In this document: one piece after another, positions 12,676 through 21,844 of the stretch
Layout: the number at the start of each line of letters is the position of its first letter
Position numbering within the stretch: position 1 is the first letter of the stretch
Origin: Hominisplanchenecus_A murintestinalis
GTDB lineage: Bacteria > Bacillota > Clostridia > Lachnospirales > Lachnospiraceae
Direction: 5' to 3'
NCBI RefSeq assembly: GCF_943193015.1
Contig: NZ_CALPCM010000040.1
Coordinates: 1-24,290, forward strand
DNA length: 24,290 nucleotides
Program-made: the position numbers and the translations under genes
The notes under the pieces: generated by a model
Databases searched by the model: none
Seen by the model: only the letters and a program-made list of their open reading frames with translations
What the model was told of the DNA's origin: nothing

Positions 12676-15345
12676 TCAATCTTCCGAACTATCTTGTACC
12701 TTTCTGCGCCCCAGCCGCACGTCCTCCATATATTCTGCTGTCTCATCATCCAGCCCGGCAAACAGCAGGTTTTTCCCTCCTGATGGCAGCTTTTCACATT
12801 CCTCACGGATTTCCTTTCCTGCAATCTCTATTTCCTCATGCAAATTCTGTGCCGACATCCTGTGCCCGCCCTGTCCCAAGATAATCACCTGCTCCAGCCC
12901 GTCCGACGTTGCCACTGTCACATGGTATTTTCTCCCGATTGCATGAACCGTTTTCTCAATATACTGGTCAGCTGTCTCAGCTTCTTTGGTATACACGACA
13001 TAAATATTATGATATTTAATGATTTCCCCCGGATTCCCTTCTACCTTATAGGCGTCAAACACCAGAATTACCCGGCACTTCTTATAGCCCTGGTAATTAC
13101 TCAGGATATCCATCAGACGGGTACGAGCGCCGTCGATATTCTTCTCGGCAAGCTCCCGCAAATCCTCCCAGGCAAAAATGATATTATATCCGTCTACCAG
13201 CAGATATTCATCCATTTCTTTCGCCCGTTTCGGCGAGCGGTAAGATGGCGCAGAAACTACACGCCTTCCCGCTTCCGGCAGCTGCCGTTTCACTGCGCCG
13301 TAGGTTCGGGTAAAAATTTCCTCCAGCTCCTTTTCCTCCCTCCGGCTTCCAGCGCTGCGGCTCCTTCCTGAGACGGCAGCCGGAATCTCCGGCTCTGTCT
13401 CTTCTTTAGATGGCAGCACATTTTCCAGGTGCATGTATTCCTCTACCTTGTCCCACTCTACCACAAACCCGGCTCCGTGTGCACAGAACACTGACCCCGT
13501 GGGGTTGTCCAAATCTCTCTCTGGATCATAGCCCAGAGCCAGAACAGTTTCTTCCTCATTATGGCATGGCTCATAGCCTTTCCACGTACAGCTCAGCCGC
13601 CCCAGGCCACGGGTGTACGATGACACTTCCGTCTGATAGCCGCGCATCTCTGCCACTGGCGCGCTTCCTGTAAGCACCGAGATCTCTCCTTCCCGTCCGG
13701 GCAGCTCGAATATGCCGTTCATACGCTGGATATCCGACATCGCACGTCCCACCATCTCTGCCGGAACCTCCAAACGGAAGTCATAGTATGGTTCCAGCAG
13801 AATGCTCTTCGCTTTTTTCAATCCCTGGCGCACAGCACGATACGTTGCCTGACGGAAATCCCCGCCTTCCGTATGCTTCAAATGCGCTTTTCCAGACACC
13901 AGGGTAATCTTCATATCTGTAACTGCCGATCCTGTTAACACACCCCTGTGCTCTTTTTCTTCCAGATGGGTAAGCACCAGCCTCTGCCAATTCCTGTCCA
14001 ATATATCCTCGCTGCAGGCCGTGGCAAACTGCAGGCCGCTTCCCCGCTCTCCCGGCTCCATCAGAAGATGTACCTCCGCATAATGACGCAGTGGCTCAAA
14101 GTGCCCGACCCCCTCTACAGGCTCCAGAATTGTTTCTTTATATACGATATTTCCCTCGCCAAATTCTGCCTGCACGCCAAACCTCTCCCCAATCAGGTTT
14201 TTCAACACTTCAATCTGCACTTCTCCCATCAGCTGGGCATGGATTTCATTTAACTCCTTGTCCCATACGATATGAAGCTCCGGCTCCTCCTCTTCCAGTT
14301 CACGAAGCTTCGGAAGCATCGTGTGGACACTGCATTCTTCCGGAAATATCATCCGATATGTCAGAACCGGTTCCAGCACCGGAATTGCCGTCTCTGTTTC
14401 CAGTCCGATTCCCTGCCCCGGCCTGGTATGTGAAAGCCCTGTCACTGCACATACCGTCCCGGCTTTTGCCTCCGAAACCGCCTCATAGCGCGTCCCCGAA
14501 TAAATCCGAATCTGGTCTGCTTTCTCTTCCCTGTCCCCGCCAACTTCCAGAAGCTCCTTCACTTTCAGGCTCCCCCCTGTAATCTTCATATGGGTCAGGC
14601 GGTTTCCCTGCTCATCCCTGGAAATTTTAAATACCCGCGCCCCAAACCCATCCAGATAGACCGGAAGGCGTACATATTTCGCCAGACCCATCATAAATTC
14701 CTCCACGCCCGTCATACGCAGCGCCGAGCCAAAGTAACACGGAAACACCTTTCTTTCTGCAATCATACGGCATATTTCTTCCTGGGCTATCCCTCCCGTC
14801 TCCAGGTACTCCTCTAACGCCGCCTCCTCACACATAGCAATATTCTCAAGTCTGGCCTCCTCTTCTGTAAAGTCCACACAAGAATCATCCAAACGCTGTT
14901 TCAGCTCCTCCATCAACGCTTCCCTATCCGTTCCTTCCTGATCCATTTTATTCACAAACAGAAACACCGGAACCCTATAACGGTGCAGAAGCCGCCACAA
15001 AGTCTGTGTATGCCCCTGTACCCCGTCCGCGCCATTAATCACTAAAACCGCGTAATCCAATACCGAAAGTGTACGCTCCATCTCTGCCGAAAAATCCACA
15101 TGCCCAGGCGTATCCAAAAGCGTTACTACCCATTTTCCCATATTCAATACAGCCTGCTTGGAAAAAATCGTAATGCCGCGGGCACGCTCCAGCGCATACG
15201 TATCCAGAAAAGCATTCCCATGATCCACACGCCCCATTTTCCGTATGCTTCCCCCCAGGTACAACATTCCCTCTGATAATGTAGTTTTCCCGGCATCCAC
15301 ATGAGCCAGTATTCCTATTACTAATTTATTTTCCATCTTTATCAT
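12676..15345 (-). CDS. EF-G/TetM-like ribosomal GTPase fused to a YacP/Rae1-type NYN ribonuclease
   Basis: An 889-residue protein. Residues 1 to about 650 form a translational GTPase of the TetM/EF-G type: P-loop AHVDAGKTT (14-22), RGIT (56-59), DTPGHVDF (78-85) and NKMD (132-135), then EF-G-like domains II-V. The domain IV region has HTEGGDF where TetM has its SPVST tip, so tetracycline resistance should not be assumed. After a charged linker (about 655-708), residues 711-885 match YacP/Rae1: VDGYN (Asp718), LVFDA (Asp764), ETAD (Asp793) and TSD (Asp815), then GQGGHRMSA. B. subtilis Rae1 cuts mRNA in the ribosomal A site. The fusion suggests GTPase-guided delivery of the nuclease to ribosomes. 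An ATG 9 bases downstream (15336, MENKLVIG) is an alternative start. Confidence 0.9.
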   Translation of the reverse strand: MIKMENKLVIGILAHVDAGKTTLSEGMLYLGGSIRKMGRVDHGNAFLDTYALERARGITIFSKQAVLNMGKWVVTLLDTPGHVDFSAEMERTLSVLDYAVLVINGADGVQGHTQTLWRLLHRYRVPVFLFVNKMDQEGTDREALMEELKQRLDDSCVDFTEEEARLENIAMCEEAALEEYLETGGIAQEEICRMIAERKVFPCYFGSALRMTGVEEFMMGLAKYVRLPVYLDGFGARVFKISRDEQGNRLTHMKITGGSLKVKELLEVGGDREEKADQIRIYSGTRYEAVSEAKAGTVCAVTGLSHTRPGQGIGLETETAIPVLEPVLTYRMIFPEECSVHTMLPKLRELEEEEPELHIVWDKELNEIHAQLMGEVQIEVLKNLIGERFGVQAEFGEGNIVYKETILEPVEGVGHFEPLRHYAEVHLLMEPGERGSGLQFATACSEDILDRNWQRLVLTHLEEKEHRGVLTGSAVTDMKITLVSGKAHLKHTEGGDFRQATYRAVRQGLKKAKSILLEPYYDFRLEVPAEMVGRAMSDIQRMNGIFELPGREGEISVLTGSAPVAEMRGYQTEVSSYTRGLGRLSCTWKGYEPCHNEEETVLALGYDPERDLDNPTGSVFCAHGAGFVVEWDKVEEYMHLENVLPSKEETEPEIPAAVSGRSRSAGSRREEKELEEIFTRTYGAVKRQLPEAGRRVVSAPSYRSPKRAKEMDEYLLVDGYNIIFAWEDLRELAEKNIDGARTRLMDILSNYQGYKKCRVILVFDAYKVEGNPGEIIKYHNIYVVYTKEAETADQYIEKTVHAIGRKYHVTVATSDGLEQVIILGQGGHRMSAQNLHEEIEIAGKEIREECEKLPSGGKNLLFAGLDDETAEYMEDVRLGRRKVQDSSED

Positions 15346-15413
15346 CTTCCTGTCCTAAATTCGTTACGCTTCAAACCGTTCCCGATAACACGGATTTTGT
15401 CCTGCCATACGAA

Positions 15414-15457
15414 AACTATGCCATCGGTGTTCCGTACCTGGCACCAACGGCATAGTT
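15414..15457 (-). terminator. Hairpin between the coiled-coil gene and the GTPase-nuclease gene
   Basis: AACTATGCC at 15414-15422 pairs perfectly with GGCATAGTT at 15449-15457. A second inner stem, GGTG / CACC, is separated by a symmetrical 3-by-3 internal loop. On the minus strand it is followed by TTTTCG, a weak U-tract. It probably ends the three-gene transcript or acts as a leader structure for the GTPase gene. Confidence 0.5.
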
Positions 15458-15486
15458 CTCTTCTTGTTGTTAATCCCGAAATATTC

Positions 15487-16281
15487 TCAGCCTCTTTTTT
15501 CTTTTTTTGTCTCAGCTTCCGGCAGCTCTGCGCCTTCCATTCCAGCCGATGCCTGGTATGCGGCCTGTCCCTTTGTATAATCCGCTGCTGCATCCGACAG
15601 CTCTGAAGACGGCATCATGCGTATAGCTGCAATATGCATATCTTTAAATCTCTCATCCGAAAAAGCTTCCTCTTCCCTTCCTGCCCACTGCCCTTCTTCC
15701 CTGCTTTTTTCCTGTCTGCGGTTTTCAAGCTCTTTCTCCGTCAGCCTCTCCACCGCTTCACTTTTCTCCTGCTGTTCTTCCTGCTCTATTTCATAACGCC
15801 AGGGCTTCTGTTTCACCGAAGGAGCCGCTTCACTTTCAGCCGCAGTCATCTGCGCCATGCGGATCATGGCAAATTCCGGATCTGTATCTTTCATCGTAGA
15901 AGACATCTCACCTTTTTTCTGCAGCTTGGCCTCTTCCACTTCATCCCTTGTCTTGCACTCTTTTAGACGCTCCTCGTAAGCCTCCCGCTCTTTTTCCAAT
16001 GCCAGAACCTTTCGGTAAAGCTCCGGTGCATGTTTACGCAGAAACGCTTTGTCCGCAGCGCCAAGCTTCGCGCCTGATTTTAGCTTTGTTTTAATTTTTG
16101 ATATCCTCTTTTTAACTTCTGCATCACTTGTCTTCTTTTTCTCAGGCGCCAGCGTCTTAAAAACCGAAGCCCCTGTCTTTCCCATTATGGGAAGCGTGCC
16201 TGACTTTTTCATATCCCATGCCTGCTGCATCTTTGCCATTTTCGCCTGCTGGTTTAGATTCCCCATCATTTCCATTCCCAT
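15487..16281 (-). CDS. Charged coiled-coil protein of unknown function, 264 residues
   Basis: The ATG at 16281 follows a run of six G and GAG at usual distance. The frame is open further upstream but without such a signal. The product starts MGMEMMGNLNQQAKMAKMQQAW. Residues about 45-130 are lysine- and glutamate-rich helices (AEVKKRISKIKTKL, ALEKEREAYEERLKE), and residues 165-200 are another charged helix with many Q and E. No domain, signal peptide or membrane segment was recognised. It lies 83 bases after the 1122-residue gene, same direction, so it is likely the third member of that cluster. Methionine-rich and coiled-coil content suggests a structural or adaptor part. Function unknown. 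Confidence 0.75.
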   Translation of the reverse strand: MGMEMMGNLNQQAKMAKMQQAWDMKKSGTLPIMGKTGASVFKTLAPEKKKTSDAEVKKRISKIKTKLKSGAKLGAADKAFLRKHAPELYRKVLALEKEREAYEERLKECKTRDEVEEAKLQKKGEMSSTMKDTDPEFAMIRMAQMTAAESEAAPSVKQKPWRYEIEQEEQQEKSEAVERLTEKELENRRQEKSREEGQWAGREEEAFSDERFKDMHIAAIRMMPSSELSDAAADYTKGQAAYQASAGMEGAELPEAETKKEKRG

Positions 16282-16364
16282 TGCTTCTCCCCCCTGACAT
16301 ACATGTATTTTATACTTAGTATTTCGGCGGAAACATGGATTTAAATAAGAAGAACCACATACAC

Positions 16365-19300
16365 TTATCCTTCCGAAAGGATCATCAGGGAAGCTAGCTG
16401 CGACAGACAGTACCCACCGCTTCCAATCGTCCGGATTACCGTAAACCAGGGCGGCACCGGAGCATTTACAGGCTCCTCTTCTTTGAAAAAGACTGTGCAT
16501 ACATCCATGATATTTCTTACGTCATCTACCATATACCCCACATCTTCTGTAAGGAAAATTGCCTTATCTATCTTTTTGTCATGGGTGTCCGCCAAAACGC
16601 GGGCCGCCATGACACATGCTGTAATCTCCGCGGCAAGTCCCACCAGGGAAATCCCTCCAGCAATTATATTACATACATTCGCTGCCTTTTTCAACCCTGT
16701 TTTCAGCTTCTCTTCCACTGTCATCTCCTCCAGTATCTGCAAGATCCCGCCCAGGAGGAACGTCATGGATTTTCCGATCCATGCATATGTATAGATGCTG
16801 ATCGCGGTGTCCAAATCATCTGCCGCCTCTGTCATAGGAGAATAGCACACATATCCCGAAATCATAGAAAACGCAAAATCTGCCGCCCCGAGGCATGTGG
16901 AGATTTTCGTATACAGCGGCGGCGTCTCCGTCCCCACAGTCGCATAGAGAACCCCGGTCAGAATCGTTTCCGTCAGAGAAACCCCAAACAGGCAGATTTT
17001 ACATATCTGGACGCCTGTCTTTTTCCCGCCGGCCGGCAGATCCCCAAGCGCGTCAGCGGCATCATCTCCAAAATTCAGCTCTTCGATTGTCCGTGCATCC
17101 ATAATCTGTGTATAAACTGTTTCGTCAACCACTGGCTTTCCTTTGATGATTTTATAAATGACGCTCGTCAGAAACGCGGGGACAATCGTTACAATATCCA
17201 GCACTGAAAATTCGTCTATGCCAAACAGCTCCAGCACCTCTGAAATAAACGGAAGGTACACCGGGGCGTCCAGATACTCAAAGATTGAGGAAAGCACTGT
17301 CTCCAGAAGCTCAAATAGCGCGTCAACAACTTTCCTTACAATCTCCAGGCCTGTAACCGCCAGTACGGCAGCCGTCTTTTTCAATGCCGCCATAATCGTA
17401 TTCACGTCGGAGAAATCAATGTGCTCCAGGGCATCCGTCACCGTATCCAGCATGTTTCCAGCGTATCCTTTCATCTCTGTCTGCATCTCTGCATACAGCC
17501 CGGAAACTCTGGCAACTGCTTTCTTTGCCTCTCCCGAAATCTCCATAGCCGGTATTTCAAATTTCGGCTGGAGATTCCCGAAAATAAGATCAAACAGATA
17601 CATATTCCCTGAGTCCGGCTGATACCCTTCCTTTTCCCCCGCGGGCTCAATCTTCGGTTCATCAATGCCGCCCCACTCCGTAATCTTCTCTATCGTGCCC
17701 TGGATTTCCTGATCCGCTATCCCTCTGGCATATTCCAGTTTATCCGCCGCCGCTTTCAGTGACAGCTTTACAAACTGCTTCATCGTATTTTTCAGCCTGA
17801 CCACATCGTCCATATTAAATACGAACTTCAGCCAGTCAATGACTTTCTCAATCCCTGCCTTGATATACTCAAAGACCTTAACGATGCAGCTATAAATCTG
17901 CTCTGCGGTGTCAATCACAAATCCTATGATTTTCTCCCCGATTTTGATGACAAAGTTCCAGGTCTTTGTTACGGCGTCAATGAAAATGTCAAACCCTTTG
18001 ATCAGCTTGCCTTTCACATAATTAAACGCATCCTCGACAGCGTCAAAGAAATCTGTAATAAAGCTGTCCGCCTCTCTACAGGCAAACATCCCATTCATAT
18101 CACAAGGCGCAGCCAGCATATTTTGAACCGTATTCAGCTTTCCTACGATCGCCGCCGTATGTTCAAGATCACTTTCCGACACCCCTGTTATAAACGGCCT
18201 TGCATTTCCATGAATATCCACAATCTGGGCCGCTTTTATCTTCTCCGGCGTATCTAATCCCATAAGCTTTTCACGCGCCTTTCGCGACGGGTCCTCACAT
18301 ATGATTCCATCAGCCTTATTTTCTGCCAGGCTGATTTCATAGGAGACAGCCATTAAAGATGTTTTCGCAACCTGCACAATGTTCACGCACCCCTGCTCAT
18401 TTGTCCGAAACGTAAGCGTTTTCCCTTTCTCGAACTTGCGGTATATGCCGTTTATATAAGCCTCCGCATTGTCCAGCGCCGTCACACAGACTTTCGTCCC
18501 TTCAGAAATGGCTCCATTCTCCCTGTACACGATAGCTTTTGTCATATATGCCGGAATCTTAACCGGTTCCATCTTTTTGCTTAGCCCGCCGTCGATCAGC
18601 ACCGAAGAAAAATCCCAGACGCCGGAATTTCTATTATATTCCCCAATCGTAAGTTTCATCCCTTTCGAGGATTCGCACAAAAAGATTTTTCCCGGCTTTG
18701 CCCCGAAATGCAGCACATTTTCCCGGAACAGCAGGGGCGCGCTAAAGGAAACAGGAAGCCCTTTCTCCGTGTCCGCGCAAAGATACAGCAGTTCCCCACT
18801 TTCGTTCAGAATCCACACATACAATTTCGTCCCATCATAATAAGACTCCATCTTTTTTATCTGATTGAAAGAATCTGACCGGGCAATCAAAGTCGGCCCT
18901 TTCTCTGGATGCCGAATACAGTCCACCTGATTCCGGAACGGATAAAAGAATAGCTTTCCCCCTCCCCCCGCAAATAAATGCGTCCCCGGATAATCACAGT
19001 CGTCCTCTGAGAGCGGAACCAGGCTGATGGCATCCGTTCCTCTATCCGCCGCCAGCCGAAACGGACTTGGCATAATTCCCGGTTGATATACATTTCTTAC
19101 AGGCGTATAGAGAATCTGCTCCGTCCCGGCATAATTCCCGTAGGTATAGATTCCCGGCACTCTCTGGGATACAGCCTGTCCCAAAAGCGAAGCCTTTATC
19201 GTCTCAAAGTTTGCCGCGCACGGGTAATATTTCAGGCTTGAGCCTGCCAAATCAGACTCCACAAAAAACTCCTCCGTCTTACCTGTGCCCTTATCTTTCA

Positions 19301-19733
19301 GCTCCGCCGCCAGAATAATCTGATCCGAAAACGCGCTTATGCAGACATCTTCCGGGATATACGCTCTTCCGGACGCCGCTTCCGAAAAATCCACCCGCCT
19401 CCATGCAGGTTTCTGGGGCGTGTCCGTCACGGCATAATAAAGCTCTTCCCCCGCAATCACGCTGATGATAAATTCTTTCCCATTTTCCGCCTGCATAGCG
19501 GCCATACGTTTTACGTTTCCTCCCAGGCTCCCCGTAATATCCGCTTTCTGGAACCTGGCCGCCTTTCCGTAATCTCCATAGTACAAATACAACCTGTTAT
19601 CTGTTCCGATACTCAGCATTCCAAAAAAATCTTCCGTACAAAGCAATTCTATATCCTTCTCAAAACACACTGCCGTCAACGGCACAAAATAATCCGCCAG
19701 CTCCGAAGAAACTTCTATTCTTTTCATTCCCAT
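16365..19733 (-). CDS. Very large protein of unknown function: beta-rich N-half, helical and hydrophobic C-half
   Basis: 1122 residues, no signal peptide. Residues about 1-390 are rich in short strands and aromatic turns (RLYLYYGDYG, KLYVWILNESGELLYL), like a beta-propeller. Residues about 395-465 look like an Ig-type beta module with the pattern YINGIYRKF, then FRTNEQGCVNIVQ. Residues 575-660 are amphipathic helices (TKTWNFVIKIGEKIIGFVID, VIDWLKFVFNMDD). Hydrophobic stretches follow near 846-863, 908-934, 947-963, 984-1000, 1018-1045 and 1104-1120. From memory this order resembles large uncharacterised bacterial and fungal proteins; I could not verify that. It starts 5 bases after the 613-residue gene. 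An ATG 6 bases inside (19727) has better spacing to AGGGGG. A membrane-inserting or toxin-like role is only a guess. Confidence 0.85.
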   Translation of the reverse strand: MGMKRIEVSSELADYFVPLTAVCFEKDIELLCTEDFFGMLSIGTDNRLYLYYGDYGKAARFQKADITGSLGGNVKRMAAMQAENGKEFIISVIAGEELYYAVTDTPQKPAWRRVDFSEAASGRAYIPEDVCISAFSDQIILAAELKDKGTGKTEEFFVESDLAGSSLKYYPCAANFETIKASLLGQAVSQRVPGIYTYGNYAGTEQILYTPVRNVYQPGIMPSPFRLAADRGTDAISLVPLSEDDCDYPGTHLFAGGGGKLFFYPFRNQVDCIRHPEKGPTLIARSDSFNQIKKMESYYDGTKLYVWILNESGELLYLCADTEKGLPVSFSAPLLFRENVLHFGAKPGKIFLCESSKGMKLTIGEYNRNSGVWDFSSVLIDGGLSKKMEPVKIPAYMTKAIVYRENGAISEGTKVCVTALDNAEAYINGIYRKFEKGKTLTFRTNEQGCVNIVQVAKTSLMAVSYEISLAENKADGIICEDPSRKAREKLMGLDTPEKIKAAQIVDIHGNARPFITGVSESDLEHTAAIVGKLNTVQNMLAAPCDMNGMFACREADSFITDFFDAVEDAFNYVKGKLIKGFDIFIDAVTKTWNFVIKIGEKIIGFVIDTAEQIYSCIVKVFEYIKAGIEKVIDWLKFVFNMDDVVRLKNTMKQFVKLSLKAAADKLEYARGIADQEIQGTIEKITEWGGIDEPKIEPAGEKEGYQPDSGNMYLFDLIFGNLQPKFEIPAMEISGEAKKAVARVSGLYAEMQTEMKGYAGNMLDTVTDALEHIDFSDVNTIMAALKKTAAVLAVTGLEIVRKVVDALFELLETVLSSIFEYLDAPVYLPFISEVLELFGIDEFSVLDIVTIVPAFLTSVIYKIIKGKPVVDETVYTQIMDARTIEELNFGDDAADALGDLPAGGKKTGVQICKICLFGVSLTETILTGVLYATVGTETPPLYTKISTCLGAADFAFSMISGYVCYSPMTEAADDLDTAISIYTYAWIGKSMTFLLGGILQILEEMTVEEKLKTGLKKAANVCNIIAGGISLVGLAAEITACVMAARVLADTHDKKIDKAIFLTEDVGYMVDDVRNIMDVCTVFFKEEEPVNAPVPPWFTVIRTIGSGGYCLSQLASLMILSEG

Positions 19734-19738
19734 TCCCC

Positions 19739-21580
19739 CTATTCCTGCACATATTTAATCATCGCGTAAAAATCATGCCCTTTGGTAAATCCTTCATCCC
19801 TGTAGGTAAAGGTACTGTTTCCGGGCATTACCCAGCACATTTTTGTGTAAAAGTTATTTAAGAATCCTGACTTTGCAAAACCATTAAATTCTCCGATCCA
19901 CTTTTTCAAATAGTTTGTAAAGCCATCCACGGTAGAATCAATCCCTCCAACGCTTGCAAATTCCGCCCATCCGCTCTTATCCATTGTTGTCTTATTTTCT
20001 TTCAGTTCAAAAGTCTTCTTGAAGCTGATGTTCCCGTAATCATCCAGCGCGATTCCCAGAGAAAAGATTAAATCAGCGTCATAGATTGTCCCCTTAGAGT
20101 GCCCGCCGTCATACACCACGTCAAGCCATCCTACAACCCTTGCGTCAAAGATAAGGGCGGGATACTTTACGTTATCCACTGTTATCTCTCCGCCTCTGGC
20201 ATTACACGCCACCGAATATTTTGCCGCCAGTGAACCGGAAGCCGCAAAAATCGGAGGTATCCACCCGTAAACCGTTTCGCTGGATTTCTCATGAGAATAA
20301 CAGTACTGATAGGACCCGTCCGGCTGAAGAAGGAACTGCGCCGCGTCATACCCGGAAGCTGATTGAATACCGAGCCAGTAGGTAAACCCTACCGTCTGCT
20401 TCTCCATCCACGCATTCACTTCCAGCCTTAGCCTGCTCAGAATCTCGCGCTTAAACTGTTCACATACCCTTGCAAACAGCAAATCCCTGTTAATTTCCAT
20501 AACGCCGCCAAGCTTTCCCCGCTCGGAAGCTTCCAGCCATCTCCATGAAAACTTTTTCAGCGGCGGGATATTTTTATCGCCGCACATCACGATATAGTTC
20601 AACATCGTCTGCGCCGAGTCGTACGATGGCGTCCCGAACGTCGGGTTATCTACCGTCAGCGTAAATTTTTTTGGTGTAAAGAGGTACTTTTCCTCGCCTG
20701 TTTTCGGAGTAATGACACGCCCAAAAACCGTCTGCTCATCTCTCTCAAGCTTATCAAAAAAGTGATGGACAAATACGCCCGTCACAAAATCCGACGCCTT
20801 TTCAGAAAGCCCTTCGATCACCGGCGTAGTTGTCGCCGTCCTGCTGTTCAGGATCATAACCAGATTGGAAATGTCGAAAATATCATCTACATCCCCGTTT
20901 TCCGTTCCTTCCCATAACGGCGCCGCCAGGTTCTGTACTCTCTCCTGTACCGGAACCGGCAGCTTTCCAAACATGGCCTGCCTAAAGTTCATGTTAAACC
21001 GATACTGGAACCTCCACGCCTTTTTTATGCCGCCTGTCTGTGGCTGGCACGCCATCTTCAGGGAAACCTTTCTGTGATTCTCTCCAATCTCAAACACCGA
21101 AATATTTCGGAAGCATAAATTATACAGCACGTAAGACTGGTTCACGTCCAGGGTCTCCAGGAACTCAAGAATCTGAAAGGCTTCTATCTCTTCGTCTGAA
21201 AAGCATTGTGGAAGCCCGTATTCCGCATAAATCCCATACGCCAGGTAATAATCATCGTACGCTTTTCTAACGTTCTCCTCACTTGCCTCTTTCGAAAATA
21301 ACTGAAGCCCATCCAGCGCGTTATAAAGCGCGCCTTTCTGCTTCGTCAGGGCAGCCACGTTGTCCGGATAGGTAGATGGAAGATCCGAGCAGTCTTTCCC
21401 CTCCTCCACCTGATAATAATTGCTGTTTCCGTCATCCAGGACATAAACCTTCTTTACGGCATCCGCTTTGTCAAAATATTCTTTTAGCTTACCATTGACC
21501 TCTTCACCTGAAACTGACGCAACAAGCTCATAATTATAATCCGACAGCCTTCCGCTCCTAAAATTTTCCATATTCCACAT
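19739..21580 (-). CDS. 613-residue protein of unknown function, possible TULIP/P47-like
   Basis: A large soluble-looking protein without signal peptide. The N-terminus (YELVASVSGEEVNGKLKEYF) and the C-terminus (WVMPGNSTFTYRDEGF, then FYAMIKYVQE) remind me of the ends of clostridial P47/OrfX-type TULIP proteins, in which a PG-x-x-x-F-x-F strand leads to a final strand. The middle is rich in aromatic residues and beta strands (VGWLDVVYDGG, DLIFSLGIALDDYGNISF). Weak resemblance only; a profile search is needed. It is the first gene of the three-gene cluster, 5 bases ahead of the 1122-residue gene. The start codon has no clear ribosome binding site: AAGGAGAG lies 30 bases upstream, and a TAA directly precedes the ATG. 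A second ATG (21571) is possible. Confidence 0.8.
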   Translation of the reverse strand: MWNMENFRSGRLSDYNYELVASVSGEEVNGKLKEYFDKADAVKKVYVLDDGNSNYYQVEEGKDCSDLPSTYPDNVAALTKQKGALYNALDGLQLFSKEASEENVRKAYDDYYLAYGIYAEYGLPQCFSDEEIEAFQILEFLETLDVNQSYVLYNLCFRNISVFEIGENHRKVSLKMACQPQTGGIKKAWRFQYRFNMNFRQAMFGKLPVPVQERVQNLAAPLWEGTENGDVDDIFDISNLVMILNSRTATTTPVIEGLSEKASDFVTGVFVHHFFDKLERDEQTVFGRVITPKTGEEKYLFTPKKFTLTVDNPTFGTPSYDSAQTMLNYIVMCGDKNIPPLKKFSWRWLEASERGKLGGVMEINRDLLFARVCEQFKREILSRLRLEVNAWMEKQTVGFTYWLGIQSASGYDAAQFLLQPDGSYQYCYSHEKSSETVYGWIPPIFAASGSLAAKYSVACNARGGEITVDNVKYPALIFDARVVGWLDVVYDGGHSKGTIYDADLIFSLGIALDDYGNISFKKTFELKENKTTMDKSGWAEFASVGGIDSTVDGFTNYLKKWIGEFNGFAKSGFLNNFYTKMCWVMPGNSTFTYRDEGFTKGHDFYAMIKYVQE

Positions 21581-21669
21581 TTACATGAATAGCGCATGTC
21601 TCTATCCACGCTCTCCTTTCTTGTGTTTTTTTCATATTATTCATGCTTTTATATGCTTTATATTTTAAA

Positions 21670-21698
21670 ATTATAATATCTGTCTCAAATCAAAACAA
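21670..21698 (-). promoter_or_regulatory. Promoter for the three-gene unknown cluster
   Basis: On the minus strand TTGTTT (21693-21698) and TATAAT (21670-21675) are 17 bases apart. They point towards the 613-residue gene about 90 bases downstream. The surrounding DNA is strongly AT-rich. Confidence 0.65.
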
Positions 21699-21775
21699 TA
21701 AAGTTTGTGTATTACAAATATGACATTTCCCGTTAATATTTCTTTTCCGCCGCGTCCATTCCTGCGCTCAAAATC

Positions 21776-21804
21776 TTGACATTTTACCGCCAATGGGCTA
21801 TAAT
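21776..21804 (+). promoter_or_regulatory. Consensus promoter for greA-lysS
   Basis: TTGACA (21776-21781) and TATAAT (21799-21804) are separated by exactly 17 bases, a perfect match to the housekeeping consensus. Transcription should begin near 21811. Confidence 0.92.
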
Positions 21805-21815
21805 ACTGTGACTGT

Positions 21816-21844
21816 TAAGCTGGGAAACCGGCTTACCTTTTTTT
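21816..21844 (+). terminator. Terminator-like hairpin at the 5' end of the greA transcript
   Basis: TAAGCTGG (21816-21823) pairs with CCGGCTTA (21828-21835) around a GAAA tetraloop, with one G-U pair. CC and seven T follow. It begins about 5 bases after the predicted transcription start and lies 29 bases before the greA ATG, so it should cause early termination in part of the transcripts. Confidence 0.75.

Noticed and set aside
12676..15345. Tetracycline resistance gene tet(M) or relative
   Set aside because: The GTPase is of that family, but the domain IV tip lacks the TetM-type SPVST loop and the protein carries an extra nuclease domain, so resistance cannot be claimed.
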